In this document: positions 45,456 through 58,946 of the stretch, piece after piece
How positions within the stretch are numbered: position 1 is the first letter of the stretch
Layout: every line of letters starts with the position of its first letter
NCBI GenBank assembly: GCA_031841125.1
Contig: CM063114.1
Span: 10,106,001 to 10,170,000, forward strand
Direction of reading: 5' to 3'
DNA: 64,000 nucleotides
Source: Acanthococcus lagerstroemiae
Taxonomy: Eukaryota > Arthropoda > Insecta > Hemiptera > Eriococcidae
The notes under the pieces: model-generated
The model's input: the letters and a program-made list of their open reading frames with translations, nothing else
Databases searched by the model: none
What the model was told of the DNA's origin: nothing
Program-made: the position numbers and the translations under genes

Positions 45456-45741
45456 TTAATTAGTTTTTAGTTTCCTGGAAAAGAAAGTATTACGAATACA
45501 AGTGTAAATAATGGCGGTGATGCGCCCCACGGCGTATAGAAGAATACAGAACACGGCGAGGCAGAGCGAGATCACATCCAGCAGGTAGTACTGGTACCAG
45601 GGCATTTTTGAGCCGGCAGTTCTGAGGTGATGAGCTCCCTTATGGCGGAGCACGTACTCGACCCAGTAAACAGCCGTGTCGACCGGACTCATAGGTCGAT
45701 CGCGGAATAGCTGAGATAGTTTCTTCATTCTTTCGCTGTAC
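45456..45741 (-). CDS. UDP-glycosyltransferase, exon 4 of 4
   Basis: Codes residues 423-517 and stop TAA. It starts YSERMKKLSQLFRDRPMSPV, then DTAVYWVEYV and RHKGAHHLR, the conserved UGT C-terminal block. A single hydrophobic span follows (YLLDVISLCLAVFCILLYAV, about 475-500) and a short basic cytosolic tail ending KLKTN. This is the usual type I topology of an ER-membrane UGT with a lumenal enzyme domain. Acceptor 'ggttttag' at 45742 completes the split codon from exon 3. Confidence 0.96.
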
Positions 45742-45926
45742 CTAAAACCGTTGTCAATTCGCGCGTGAGAATAATATTTATTTTGAAAATGCCGAGAATT
45801 TTGTCGACGTCGCGCTATCGCAACAACGCTGGACGTGGACCTTTTCGCTAAATTAATATTTGATCGCGTGCAGTAATTCGGCTGCAGAGCTAATTTCATT
45901 TCGCCGGCGCGGGGTGACAAACTTAC
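45742..45926 (-). other. UGT intron 3
   Basis: Donor GTAAGT directly after exon 3 (45926), acceptor TTTTAG at 45742; 185 bp, phase 2. Confidence 0.95.
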
Positions 45927-46146
45927 CCCTTGTCAGTAGCCACAGTCCTGACGGCAGCTAGAATGTTCTCTTTGGTCAGCTCGGCCATTGACAGTCGCAC
46001 GGCTACTCCCTTGTCCACGTACGATTGTATATTTTTGTATTGATCGAAATACAAAGGAATGCCCACCATCGGAATGCCGAAGTGGACCGCTTCTATCGTT
46101 CCCAAATTGCCGCCATGACTAATGAACACTTTCGTATTGGGGTGAC
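45927..46146 (-). CDS. UDP-glycosyltransferase, exon 3 of 4
   Basis: Codes about residues 350-423 and most of the UGT signature: HPNTKVFISHGG (351-362), GTIEAVHFGIPMVGIP, then YFDQ (D384 and Q385, the pair that contacts the sugar of the UDP-sugar donor). The signature begins at the end of exon 2 (WFPQ). Bounded by AG at 46147 and GTAAGT at 45926; phases 1 and 2 match the neighbouring exons. Confidence 0.97.
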
Positions 46147-47404
46147 CTGAATAATTCAAGAGCAATGAAAAAAATTGTAATAATACAATACAGTTATGTG
46201 TAAAAAAGGAAAGGATGAATGCATTATTGGGAAGCTACGAGTATATTTTGGCATAGAGGGTTATATGGCAGTACGTATCAACACACACCAGAAATTCAAG
46301 TATTCCTAAGCCACAATGTGACAAATGGTGTTACAGAATTAATTTCATCCCTTTTTTCTCGATAACTATGCACTGCAGCAAAAAAAAAAATAAAAAAAAT
46401 ACTGGCTTAAAGATAATCGACGTGAAATTCTGCGCGTAAAGAATAGCCTGCTTTGTTTTTCGTATATCTGTCCTATTAGGCCGGTAGAATCAGAAACAGT
46501 AACTGCACAAATTCTCTTAAAGCTGGAATTTAATGTTTAATTGTCAAATTGAGCGTACTAATTAGTATAAGTTAGGTGAGCCCAATGAGGCTCAGATCCC
46601 CAATTCGGATTTCCCGAGATTAACAGCAAAGTAGCTGACATCTAGCGGATGTTTTTGGCAATCTCATCAACGTTAAGATTACTGAGGTGCTAGACATTCA
46701 TTACAATGTAGAAACGTGATTTTCGAACGGCTCTTAACCAGATTTTTGCGAAAAAACTTGTCCTAAGTTTTACTTCAACGTCTGTAAGCAACCGACGGTT
46801 TGTTTAAATTTGTCTTGAAAATAAATTTCGGACTCATTAATGACGAAATGAAAATGCACGTTTCTCCATTTGAAATGAAACACACCGTATCCTAACATAT
46901 CCTAACATTGATAAGAATCATTTCTTTGAGTGCGGAAAGGGAAAAAGGCCCGATGCTAGCGCGCCACTGGTTCGGGAAGTCCGAATTGACCTTTTTCAGA
47001 TGACGTGAGGACAAGATGTTCAGTGTTACTGCGCGTCAGGTTTTTAGGGTCGGCTCAGCCGAGCCTTGTACAATGGAAATAATAATAATAATAGTGAAGA
47101 ATGAAAATCTACCCGACGCTACAGTGGTGTTTGCAACGCTGTATTCGTGGTTGCGGATTTAAAAGTAAGTATATTTAAAACAAATGAGATACACGAGAAT
47201 GAGTCATGTTTGCTTTTGACAGTGGCGCTTGTGGTTTTAAATGTAAAAGTGAACGTACTCATGTGTAAAAGAAACAGATAAGAAGATGGTTTTACATCGT
47301 GCTTATAGTCTCTGCAAAAGTGACTCGTGGTATCAACTAAGGCATCGATGAAAGGAGTTCATTTTGTGAGGTTTGTAATATTATTGTGTATGATTCTTAC
47401 TGAA

Positions 47405-47640
47405 ACAGGGTTGGTGTGAACAAACTGACGTTTGTAAACAAAATGAGTTTTATTAGTATCGTTGGAAAGAGAGTAAAAGTAGAATTTTTCAGAATTGCCC
47501 CCCCCCCCCCTTCAAAAATGTGTACTCATGTTGATCAAAGCTTATCAGTAAACGCTATGTCGTATAGTTTCTACATGGCTCTTGAACTTAGAATCACGTG
47601 TTCTCAAAAAAACCGAGTTTGCTGGTTGGTTCCCTTACAC
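47405..47640 (-). repeat. MITE copy related to 30694-30939 (inverse)
   Basis: 'tttgtaaacaaaatgagtt', 'gcttatcagtaaacgctatg' and 'ctacatggctcttgaactta' are the reverse complement of the reference MITE interior. The ends differ, so the 19-bp TIR is not recognisable. A C-run is inserted near 47499. Confidence 0.8.
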
Positions 47641-47754
47641 TTAACTTTGTAGAACTCATTAATATAATTGAAATTCATGAAAATTGCGGATGAACTTTAC
47701 AATTTCCTCTAGAAGTAGGTTCTTCCATCCGTCAAGCGACAACATTTGTGTTTT

Positions 47755-47960
47755 TTTTTTAAAACACATGATTCAAAGTTCAAGAGCTATGTAGGAACTA
47801 TATGGCATAGTGTTTACTGATAGGCGTTCCTCAACATAGGTATACATTTTTGAATCGGGGGCCCAATTTTGAAAAGTTCTTCTTTTTACGCTCTTTCCAA
47901 CGATACTAATAACGTAATAACTCTTTGTCAACAAATGGTTACACACTTAACATCGGCCAA
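47755..47960 (+). repeat. MITE copy related to 30694-30939
   Basis: 'acatgattcaaagttcaaga' and 'gctctttccaacgatactaa' match the reference MITE in direct orientation. It lies about 100 bp from the inverse copy 47405-47640, so the pair forms a larger hairpin. Confidence 0.8.
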
Positions 47961-48814
47961 ATAATGTAAACAAAAAAAACGTGGCGCGCGGCAACACTGA
48001 CGTAAGAATTTTGTTATGATGGCTTTAGAAAGGTCTATAAAGCCTATTATACCAATCTTGGCTGCTATGCTTCAGCCTGCATTGCAATGCAAAGCAAAAT
48101 TGTTCTTTTATGATGTGGCAACACTGTCCACTTGTTTTTATCATCAGTTCTTGTATGATATTATATGGCGGTTGATATCTTTTCAAGAACGGAAAAAGTG
48201 CTCAGATATGTTTATCGTGTATCTTGAGGGATTTATTATGTTCTTCAAATGGAATTTATCCAGAAATCAAACGCTGGATAGTTGTTATAGTGATAGTTGG
48301 TTAACGATCGACGCTAGAAAGTGAAATTTGAGCTGTTTGGAACAGAGGTAAGTATGTGATGTTCAAGAAAAATATGGTATGTACACTAATAAGGTCCAAC
48401 TGGATAGTAGATTATTATACAAGAGGGCAAAGTGGGCTTTTGACGAGTGAAAAAGCTTGCAAAACGAGCCGAATGCGAGTAGAGCAGTCGCACGAGTTTA
48501 TCAATGGGCATGTATATACACCCTCTTGTAAGTTATTGCAAATTATTTTTCTAAATACCTCGCGTTAAAGACAGAAGTAAAGCGGCTAGAATGATTTCAT
48601 ATAATTCTTCTTGAACATAGAGGGTAACAAATCGTTTGAAATAATGTTAGCCGCTGCAATAATATCTTCGGGAGTACAAATACTGCGTTATTATTCGTTT
48701 CATCTTCATCACATTCATCATGGACATTTTTCAAGTCGACCTCATACTGTGAGTTACAGTACTTGGTTATTGTTAGCAAAAATACCCATCGTTGCGCCGA
48801 CGAACGTTTTGACT

Positions 48815-48910
48815 CACACACGGAGCAAAGATCATTATGTTTACTACCTGAGAGTAAGAAATTTGTTAGAAACTAAAAGTTTATTAGCAAATGCTAAGAA
48901 CCTTCTGGAT
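48815..48910 (+). repeat. Half copy of the 27624-27939 MITE
   Basis: 'cacacggagcaaagatcatt' and 'actacctgagagtaagaaat' correspond to one arm of the foldback MITE; the other arm is missing. Confidence 0.75.
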
Positions 48911-50283
48911 TAGAAATGAAGCATCCTAAGTCAAAAGTCAAAATTGATGAAATGAGTTTGCAGCGAAATCTATTGTGACTTGTGAGAAGGTGGTTACAAC
49001 CAAGGTACGTCACAAGCACTGCGCTATCCAAGTTAATTCCGCGTCTATAGTGAAATATCGCCAACAGCGTTCAGTGTTGCCTAGATAGAGAACCTAATCG
49101 TTTTTTTACTCTCCTGAAAAATCAGTGTTGACTGACTTAGGGCCATTTGGAATACAATGTTTCAAACACATACGTTATCTGTTCACAGTCTACTGTTAAT
49201 TCTTCTAGTTGCATAGATGCACAGGTAGTAGGTACCCACGTAACCCACAAAAATGAAATTTTACAGTAGAGACAAAAACGTTTCACAGGCATAATTATGA
49301 ATGGGATGTACGCAGTATCACTTAAATTAATAATCTTATGAAAAAATTGATTTTGATTAATTTTTTCTTTTCTACAACTACGGGGAAGTACGTAAAATAT
49401 TGGTTACGTAGTTATACATTTCAGCAGTCGATATGTTCCGATGTGTTGTATTTTTTTCCTTTGTCCAGTAGATTGTTTTCTTCTTATGTGAAGTTTAAAA
49501 TCGTTATGTTTACTGTCCTTGAGGCGTGGCAATACTAGTACAGTTTTGATCCTTGAACACAATCCAGGTGCCACATCGTAGTTACTGGCACACGTGGTAG
49601 CACAGTTTTCAAAAATTCTACGGGAAAGGAAATTCATAAAGCTGTTCCGTCCGTAGTGGTGGATATCAGTGCTTTCACCGCGGAGAAGGTGTCTATCGTC
49701 GTGTACAAAAGTCGTTTCCCTCCCTCCTCAAATTTCGATGCTCTTGCTCTGTACATTTATTGCATGAATATTCTCTAATACTACGTAGCAACTAAGTATT
49801 ACGGGGGGAAAATGCCATCTTAATATCCTGAGTTTCTGGAGAATGACTCGCTGGACAGTTGATGTTACTACTTCACTTAGAAAGAGAAAAATACACAAAC
49901 CAGCTGCTGCTCGGTAACTAAATAGAATTTTAATTAAAATTCGTATACGCTGATAATCTCATAATTTCGATGTTCCTCTGTCTCGAGAAATTCTCTACTT
50001 GCCCAAAATGAGGCGAGGCATTTTCTCACTAATACAAGAGCTTTGTGCGGATTTCACGCAGCAGTTTTGCGTTTTTATAAATTTCAACAAACATAGCAAT
50101 CCTCGTCCTCATTTCAGCTGAGACTTTAGAAGAAAACAGAATCCGAAATTCCGTGCAAATGCAATTTCGCGCCGTTTTTCTCGCCCAGTAATTTTTTTCG
50201 CGATGAATAGAAACACCTATAGCTATATAAATGCGTGCAGCGTATACAATTTTTTGTATCGTCTGTTTGATACTTCTACTCAC

Positions 50284-50503
50284 CGAAAATGTCGGTCTGC
50301 GGGAACCATTTGCTAATAATGACATTCGGTGGTATATCTTGCAATTCGAGTTCGAATTTCCATAATACCTTTTGAGGTAATTCGGCGAACGCGTCCCTAA
50401 ATGCTCGGATAGTTTCATTCGGCAGAGTCGACACTCGAACCAACGAACCGAGAGTGAAGTAGATAACTCCGTGCTTGGCCTCGTCCATGAATTTTTGGAG
50501 ATT
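50284..50503 (-). CDS. UDP-glycosyltransferase, exon 2 of 4
   Basis: Codes about residues 277-350. It starts NLQKFMDEAKHGVIYFTLGS, the conserved junction into the donor-binding domain, where the GVIYFTLGS strand lines the nucleotide site. It ends IISKWFPQTDIFG, where W342 and Q345 are the nucleotide-sugar binding positions that open the UGT signature. Acceptor CAG at 50504-50506; donor GTGAGT at 50283 splits a Gly codon in phase 1. Confidence 0.97.
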
Positions 50504-51299
50504 CTGTGGGATAATACATTTTTGGTATTCAGTAAACGAGGTTGAACTCGAGTCGACTCATTTTCATTATATTTACGCAGAGAGAAAAAAAAGCGTTTGA
50601 GGGTATGTGTATCGCTGTTCTTGTCTTAGCCTTCACTAGACTGCCCTGTGACACTCATGCAGCAGAACTAAAGAACCCATTAAAATGATTTTGAGTGTTA
50701 CATCTATCGAGATTATTATACTTCTTGAATCCACTTTATACGTCTTTCTGGCATTCATCTGGATGAGCTTCTTTGTGGTATGAACCAGCCTGATACGGGG
50801 CAGATACCATTCGAGGAGGGAGATTATTGGCCAAAGGAGGAAGTAAAATAGATTCCCTTGTTTACTGAGGAAAGGGAAAACAAATTACCAGAGAGAACAG
50901 TCAAAAGATGATTGCAAAAATTGAAAACTATTTTTTTTTCTTGCTCATCTTTTCTTTCTGTAATCTTATGCGTTCGGCCAATCAGAATTTGGGACCAAAC
51001 TAAAAACCCCTTCCCTGTTTTCTTATCTTTTAAGCAGAATTTATGACTAATTCAAAGCGAACATTTCCTTGCCAAAGTTGGCTAATTGACAAGCGCGGAT
51101 CCAGAGACTATTTTGGGGAGGGAAATGGCAAGAGGAAAAGCGCGCAGAGTTTTTGCTGCCCCCTCTCCTGCAGATCCCCCTTCCACAAAACCCCCCTCAA
51201 ATCCCCCCACAGATTTTCCTTTTTTTTTGGTTTTGAGACCCCCCCCCGGTGGATTTGCTTCTGAATTGATTTTGAAATCCACAAAATGCTGCGATTGAT

Positions 51300-54200
51300 T
51301 CTAAAATTTTCAAAGTATAAGGTCTATTTGGGAAATTTATGATCTTTAGGTGTCAGTCTCAAATGGGGCGAAATAAGCTGGTCAGTTTCGAAATTTGAAT
51401 GTTTGAAATCAATATTGGAATTAAAAAAGTACAAAAATCAAATTTTAATTCGTAAAGGGGCCGATTTTAAAATTTTAATTAAAAGGCGTTCGATGCGTCT
51501 GAACTAAGTGAGCTAACTATTCGAAAATGAAGGTATACCCGACCTTTGAATCTCACAAACGAAAGGATTGATTTCAAAGTTAGCAAATTGAGAGTTACAA
51601 AATTTACGAAGAACTAAGTGAGCTAAGTTTTCGAAAATGAAGGAATCGACATTTGGACTTCACTGACGAAAGGGTTGATTCTAAAGCTAGTACACTGAGG
51701 AAGTCAGTAACAGAATTTACAAAATGAGTACATCAACTGTAAAAATTGTAAAATGAGAGGAGTCACTGGCATTATTAGTAAAATGAGAGACTCAATTATA
51801 AAAAATTTGTAACCCGCGGTTATAAACTTTCAAATTCGCTGCAGAGCGTATCAATTTGTGAATTTCTATGAAAAGATCACGAGTTTTGAAAATTACAGAT
51901 TGTAAGGGTCGATTAAAAATTTTATAAAGTAAAAAAAAACAAAAAACTTTTTGACTTGTTGGATTTTTCCAACTGACTCAACTCAAAATTCCCAAATATC
52001 AAAGCAAAGGAAGAAAAACAAAAAGAACTTCAACTTGTTGGATTTTCCCAACTTCTCAACTGAATTCCCAAGTATCAAAGCCAAAAAAAATCTTTTGACT
52101 TCTTCGATTTTCCCAACTCCATGTGACTGAAATGGTAAATTTTCCCAACTGCTGAGTGAAAAAAGGGGGTTAGCTTTGAAACTTACGAATTGATAGTAGG
52201 GCGTCGTTTTAGAGTTTACAAAAAATAATAAAGGCTTCGATTTTAAAAGCAGCAAAATGACGAGTTCTGTGATTTTTCAGAATTAGAGGGTAAATTCTGA
52301 ACATTGCTAAATGTGAGGGTCTTTGTAAGGTTAGCAAAATCAGGCAACCTTTTCGTGGGTAAACTTTCAAGCTGACTGAATGGAGACGTCAATGTTTTAA
52401 TTTTTATGAACAGGCTACCAATTCTAAAAAGTAGAAATTAAAAGGGTCAATTTTACATTTTATGAAGAGAGATGAGAAGGATTTAGTCATCAGTCTTAAA
52501 ATCTACAACATGGGAGCGTCAGTTTTAAAAATTTCAAAACTATAATGTATCGATTATAAAGAGTTCACCAAACAAGGGTATCAGTTTTAAAATTAACGAA
52601 GTTAAGGGAGCGGTTCTTAGTTTTCAAAATTGCAAGGTCAATTCTGAAAATTGCAGAATGAAGGGATTGCTTGTAAGATTAACAAAATTAAAGACTCAGT
52701 TATAGAATTAGAAAAACCTCTTTTGGCGGATCCAGGGGCAATAGAAGTATGGTATCCCTCTGTTAGGTCAGCTGCTGCTACCTTAAATTGGAAATTGTAC
52801 TAAACATTTTTTACAATAGTTTGTTTGTATTACGTTTCTGGCTAATCAAAATCTTAGACTAAATTAAAATCGCGTTAGTCCCTGATTTCTTTTTTTTAAT
52901 CAGAATTGACGCAAACTCTTTTTTTTTTTTTTTGCCAAAGTAGGGAATTGATACTACGATTGATTCAGAAATTTACAAACCGGATAAGGGTCGGCTTAAA
53001 AATTTACTATCCCACGATTTTAATTCCGAATTTGACAACATAGAGAGGGCAGATAAATTTTGAAATTCAAGACGTAAAAGAATCGAATTTGGAATTCGTA
53101 AAATGAAGGGGCCAATTTTAAAATTTAAAAAAGGGGATTCAGTTGCGAAATGTTTGAAATAACGAGTAGGTCAATTTAGAATGAGCTAAAGGAGTTAACT
53201 TTTGAAAATTAGGGGATCGACCTTAGAACCTTACAAACTATAGGACTGATTTGAAAGCTAGCTCACTGGGGGAGTCAGTTGCAAAGTTTACAAAATGATT
53301 ACATCAGTTCTAAAAATTGTAAAATGAGGAAAGTCGGTAGCGTGATTAGCAAAATGAGGGATTCAATTATAAAATTTATAACCACCAGGTATAAATTATC
53401 AAATCGGCTGCATGAGAGTATCAATTTTCAAATTTCTATGAAAGTCACCAATTTTAAAAATTACAAATTAAGAGAAAGGTAAATTGCTCCAATGTAAATT
53501 TAATAAATTTTAATCACGTTATTAAAACTTATTAAATTTACGTCGGAGCAATTTGCCTGTCTCTTAATTTGTTCACAAATCGTTCTCATCTGCTTTATTA
53601 GTATTAAAAATTACAGATTATAAGAGTCAATTAAAAATTTTTTTAAGTGAAGGGGTCAATTGTGAAACTTACAAAATGAGAGTGTCAATTTTGAAAACTT
53701 CAAAACTGGGGCGTCATTTTAAAATTTACAAAATTGGGGCTTCAGTTTTAAAATCAGCAAAATGACGTGGATTGTGATTTTTCAGCATTATAGTATCAAT
53801 TCTAGAGACTGCGAAATGAGAGGGTCCATTGTGAGGTTAGCAAAATTAGGAATCCAATTACGAAATTTGCAACCTTCGTGGGTAAACTTTCAGTTTGGAC
53901 TACATGGGGGCGTCAATTTTAAAATTTTTATGAAGAGGTTACCAATTTAAAAAAGTAGAACTTAAAAGGGTCAATTTTAAATTTCATAAAGAGAGTTGAG
54001 AAGGATTTAATCGTCAGTCTTAAAATTTACAACATGAGAGCGTCAATTTTAAAAATTTCAAAACTATAATGTATCGATTATAAAGAGTTCACCAAATGAG
54101 GGTATTAGTTTGCAAATTAACAAAGTTATGAAGCGGTTTTTGATTTTCAAAATTACAAGGTCAATTCTGAGAATTTCCGAATGAGGGTCTGCTTGTAAGA

Positions 54201-57200
54201 TTAACAAAATGAAAGACTCAGGTATAGAATTAGAAAGCCCCGTTTGGCGGATCCAGGGGCAATAGAAATATGGTATCCACCCTTGCTGGCTCAGCTACTT
54301 TAAATTGAAAATTATATTTTTCAATTTGTTTCCCCCATTGGTAATCGTTTGTTTGTATTATTGGCCAGTCAAAATTTAAGACGAAATTAAAATTACGTTG
54401 GTCTCTGATTCCTTTCTTGTTAATCAAAATTTATAAAGCGAACTTTTTTTTTCCTTGCCAAACTGGAAATTGATTTCGAAAACGGCAAAATATGCTACGA
54501 TTGTTTCAAAAATTTGCAAATCGGATAGGGCTCGGCTTAAAACTTTATTATCTGACGATTTTAATTCCAAATGTGACAAATTAGAGAAGGCAGGTCAATT
54601 TCGAAAGCTACAGACGTAAGAGAACCGAATTTGAAATTCGTAAAATGAAGGGGCCAATTGTAAAATTTGCAAAAGGGGGTTTTGATTGCGAAATATTTGA
54701 AATAACGAGCAGATCAATTTAGAATGAGCTAAGGGAGCTATCTTTTGGAAATTAAAGGATCGACTTTAGGACCTCACGAACTATGGGGTTGATTTGAAAG
54801 CTAGCTCACTGAGGGAGACAGTTACAACGTTTACAAAATGAGTATATCAGTTATACAATTTGTAAAATGAGGAAAGTAGGTAGCGTGATTAGCAAAATGA
54901 GGGACTCAGTTATAAAAGTTGCAACCCCCGGGAATAAATTATCAAATTGGCAGCATGAGAGTATCAGTTTTCGAATTTCTATGAATAGTCGCCAACTTTA
55001 GAAATTGCAGATTATGAGGGTCAATTTTAAATTTTATAAAGTGAGGGAGGTCAGATTTGAAACTTACAAATTGAGAGTGTCAGTTTTGAAAGCTCCAAAA
55101 CTAGGGCGTCATTTTAAAATTTACAAAATTGAGGCTTCAGTTTAAAAATCAGCAAAATGACGTGTTTTGTGATTTTTCAGAAAGATTGCAAAAGTAGAGG
55201 GTCCATTGTAAGGTTAGCAAAATTACGGACCCAAGTATAAAAGTTGCGACCTTCGTAGGTAAACTTTCAGGTTGACTACATGGAAGCGTCAGTTATTGTA
55301 TTTTTATGAAGAAGCTACCAACTTTGAAAAGTGGAAATTAAAAGGGTCAATTTTCCGTTTCATGAAGGGAGTTGGGAAGGATTTAGTCATCAGTATTAAA
55401 ATTTACAACATGGGAGCGTCACTTCTAAAAAGTTCAAAACTCTAATGTATCGATTAAAGAATTCACCAAAGGGAATTGATTTTAAAATTCACGAAGTTTA
55501 GGGATCAGTTCTTTATTTTTCAAAATTACAGGGTCAGTTCTGGATACGGCCAATTGTGAGATTAGCTAAATTATGGACTCAGTAATAAAATTTGCAACCA
55601 TCGGAGGTAGACATCGAAAATGGCTACATCGAGACCAAGGCGTCATTTTTTCAATTTTTGTGAAGAAACTGCCAGTTTTAAGAATTACAAATTAAGAGGG
55701 GCAGTTTTAGATTTCATAATGGGGACAGTGACGTATCAATGTTAAAATCTACAATATGAGAGGGTCAATTTCAAAAGTTGCAGAACTATAGGGTATCGAT
55801 TTTAGAGTTCACGAAATGAGGGTATTAATTTTGAAACTAACAACATGAAGGGGCTTTCTTAATTTTTTAAAATTGGGGCAAAAGTTGAAAATTTTAAAAT
55901 AAGGGGTTCACTTGTGTGATTACCAAAATGAGAGATTCATTATAAAATTTGTAACCGGAGGGAGTAGACATTCAAGTTTGCTCCATGAGAATGTCACTAT
56001 TTGAATTCTTATGATGAGGTCACCCATTTTAAAAATTATAAACTGAAAGAATCAGTTTTATATTTTGTAAAGTGCGGGGTTCAGCTTTCAATCCTGTAAA
56101 TAAGTGTCAATTTTGAAAACTTCAAAAATACGGCATCGATTTGAGAATTTACGAAATGGGGTCATCAATGTTGAAATTAAGTTAATTGTGGTTTTTGAGA
56201 CTTCAGAAATAGGGAAACAGTTTTAAAAGTCGCAAAATGGGAGGATCGATTGTGAAATTAGAAAAATTAGGGATTCAATTATGAACTTTGCAGCCTTCGG
56301 AGGTAGACGTTGAAGTTGACTGCACGAAGGTGTCTGTTTTTAAATTTATGAAAAGGCTACCAATTTTCAAAAATACAAATCGAAATCAAAATGATGGAGG
56401 GGGCAGTCAGTCGTTTTGTCTTCAAATTTATTACGTGAGAGAGTGAATTTCAAAAATTACAAAATTATAGGGTGTCAATTTTGAATTTAATGAGATGTAT
56501 CAATTTTAAAGTGCACAAAATGAAGAAGCTTTTTCTTGATTTTGCAAAATGAGTGGCATGGAGGGGTCACTTGTGAGATTACCAAAATGAGGGAATTGAT
56601 GGCCAGATTAGGATACTGAAAGACTCAGTTATGAAATTTACAACTTCTGGGATAAATTTTCAAATTTGTTACTTGACGGCGTCAGTTTTTGAATTCATAT
56701 GACGAGGTCACCAATTTTAATCATTATAAATTATTGAATAAGTCAATTTTAAACATCATGAAGTTGGGGGGGGGGTCAGCTTTGAAACTTATAAAAAGAA
56801 TTTGTTTATTTTAAAAACTATAAAACTAGGGCATCGAGCTTAGAGTTTACAAAGTCGGGTCATGAATTTTGAAATTAGGTAAAATACGTGGTTTTGATCA
56901 GAATTAGAGGGTCAGTTTTGAAAATTGCAAAATAGGAGGGTCAGTTGCGAGATTATCCGAATTCGGAACTTAGTAATGAAATTTGTAACCGGATGTAGTC
57001 GTTGAAATTGGCTACACGAAAGCGTTAGTTTTTAAATTTTTATCCCGAGGTTGCCAGTTTTAAAAAGTAAAAATTAAGAAGGATAATTTTTAATTTGACA
57101 ATGACAGGGGCAGTCTGTCGTCAGTCTTAAAATCTGCTATATATGAGAGAGTCAATTTTAGAAATAACGAAATTAAAGTGTATTGATTTTGGAGTTTATG

Positions 57201-58870
57201 AAATGAGGGTATCAATTTTAAAATGAAGAAACTGAAGGAGCTTACTTGATTTTTCAAAATAGGGGCTGAAATTTAGAAATTAACGCACGTGCGCGTATGT
57301 GTGTGTGTGTGGGGGGGGGGGTACGTGTGAGATTACCAAAGTGAGGGAGTCGCTGGCCAAATTAGCAAAATGAAGGACTCAGTAATGAAATTTGCAACCC
57401 GCAAGTTAAATTTTCAAATTCGGTACATGACGGTATCAGATTTGAAATTTTTATGATGAGATCTTCAGTTTCAATAGTTGTAGATTGAATACAATTTCTT
57501 AATTTCATAAAGGGGGGGGGGATCAGCTTTAAAACTTATGAAATAAGAGTGCCAATTTTGAAGACTTAAACTAGGGCATCGATTTCATGGTTCACCAAAT
57601 TGGGTCATCAATTTTGAAATCAAGTAATATACGTGGTTATTAATCAGAATTAAAGGAACAATTTTGAAAATTGAAAAATTAGAGAGTCAGCTGTTAGATT
57701 ATCTAAATTAAGGAATTAATAATGAAATTTGTAATCGGAGGTAAGGTACACGTTGAAGTTGGCTACACAAAGGGTCAGTTTTTAAATTTTTATGAAGAGG
57801 CTGCCAGTTTTAAGAAGTACAATTTGTGAGGGGTAGGTTTAAATTTGAAAATGACGGGAGAGGGGCAGTCTGTCGTCAGTCTTGAAATCTGCTATATGGG
57901 AGAGTCAATTTCAAAAATTACAAAACTATAGGATGGCATATTGATTTTGGAGTTCATGAAATTATCAATTTTAAAGTGAACAAAATGAAGGAGCTTTCTC
58001 GATTTTTCAGAATACGTGTTCAAATTTAGAAATAGTTAAATGTGTATGTGTGGGGGGGATGAGGGGGTCGCTGGCCAAATTAGCAAAATTAAGGACTCGG
58101 TTACAAAATTTGCAACCCGCGAGATAAATTTTCAATTTCGCTACATGACGGCCTCAGTTTTTAAATTTCTATGATGATATTATCAATTTTAATAATTATA
58201 AATTGAATGAGTCAATTTTTAAATTTCATAAAAAGGAGAGAGTCAGCTGTCAGCTTTGAAACTTGTGAAATAAGAGTGTCAATTTTGAAAATTTCAAAAT
58301 ATGAAGGTCAATTGTGAGATTATCCGAATTTGAGACTCATTACTGAAATTTTGTTGTTTGAGGTAGACGTTAAAGTTGGCTGCATGAAGGCGTCAGTTTT
58401 CAAATTTTTATGAAGAGGCTGTCAATTTTAAAAAGTACAAATCAAGAGGAACAGTCTTAAATTTCATAATGACGGGGGGAGGGCAGTCAGTTGTCAGTGT
58501 TAAAATCTACAATATGAGAGAGTCAGTTTCAAAAGTTACAAAACTATAGGATATCGAGTTTGGAGTTCACGAAACGATGGTATCGGTTTTATAATGATCA
58601 AAATGAAGGTACTTCCTTGATTTTTCAAAATTAAGGGTACTATTTTGAAAATTTTGAAATGGGGGGCGGGTCCATGGTATAAGATTATCAAATGAGGGGG
58701 TCACTCTTGAGATCACCAAAACTGAGAGATTTAGTTATGAACTTTTTGCAACCGGTGGGCGTACCTAAATGTTCAAGTTTGCTGCATAAGAGTGTCACTT
58801 TTGGAATTCTTATAAAGAGATGGCCCATTTTTTAAGAATCATAAATTGAAGGAGTCAATGTTAAATTTTA
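51300..58870 (+). repeat. Degenerate tandem array in UGT intron 1
   Basis: About 7.5 kb of phrases of about 40-50 bp such as 'tgagggtatcaattttaaaa', 'cttacaaaatgagagtgtc' and 'aaatttttatgaagaggct'. They are arranged in a fixed order that repeats as larger blocks. The landmark 'ggcggatccaggggcaatag' recurs 1.5 kb apart (52726, 54245), and 'tgctacgattg'-type sites near 51288, 52960 and 54493 mark the same period. Later blocks (55.5-58.8 kb) keep the monomer order but in periods of roughly 500-800 bp. The + strand is poor in C. No coding potential. Confidence 0.85.
51945..52170 (-). repeat. Poly-C MITE fragment inside the UGT-intron array
   Basis: 'tttgacttgttggattttt', 'caactcaaaattcccaaa' and 'cccaactgctgagtgaaaa' are the reverse complement of 16600-16745. 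Array phrases resume on both sides, so it inserted into the array. Confidence 0.75.
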
Positions 58871-58946
58871 CAATGTGAAGACGGTTGCGGTGTGAATGGT
58901 TCTTATCGCCTGTAGTAAAATTCCGTGACTCTCTGCTACTCACTGA

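Larger units (their letters stand above)
46147..50283 (-). other. UGT intron 2 (about 4.1 kb) with MITE pieces
   Basis: Donor GTGAGT at 50283 and acceptor 'attattcag' at 46147. Contains two relatives of the MITE 30694-30939, a fragment of the 27624-27939 family, a CTCF-like motif at 46634-46648 and unassigned AT-rich DNA (46150-47400, 48910-50280). No additional UGT exon is missing, since exons 2 and 3 join within the signature. Confidence 0.9.

Noticed and set aside
48016..48324. 102-codon frame in UGT intron 2
   Set aside because: No recognisable domain; the flanks are MITE fragments, and UGT exons 2 and 3 join without it.
51300..58870. CRISPR-like direct repeats
   Set aside because: Repeats are degenerate, of variable spacing, have no unique spacers, and lie in a eukaryotic intron.
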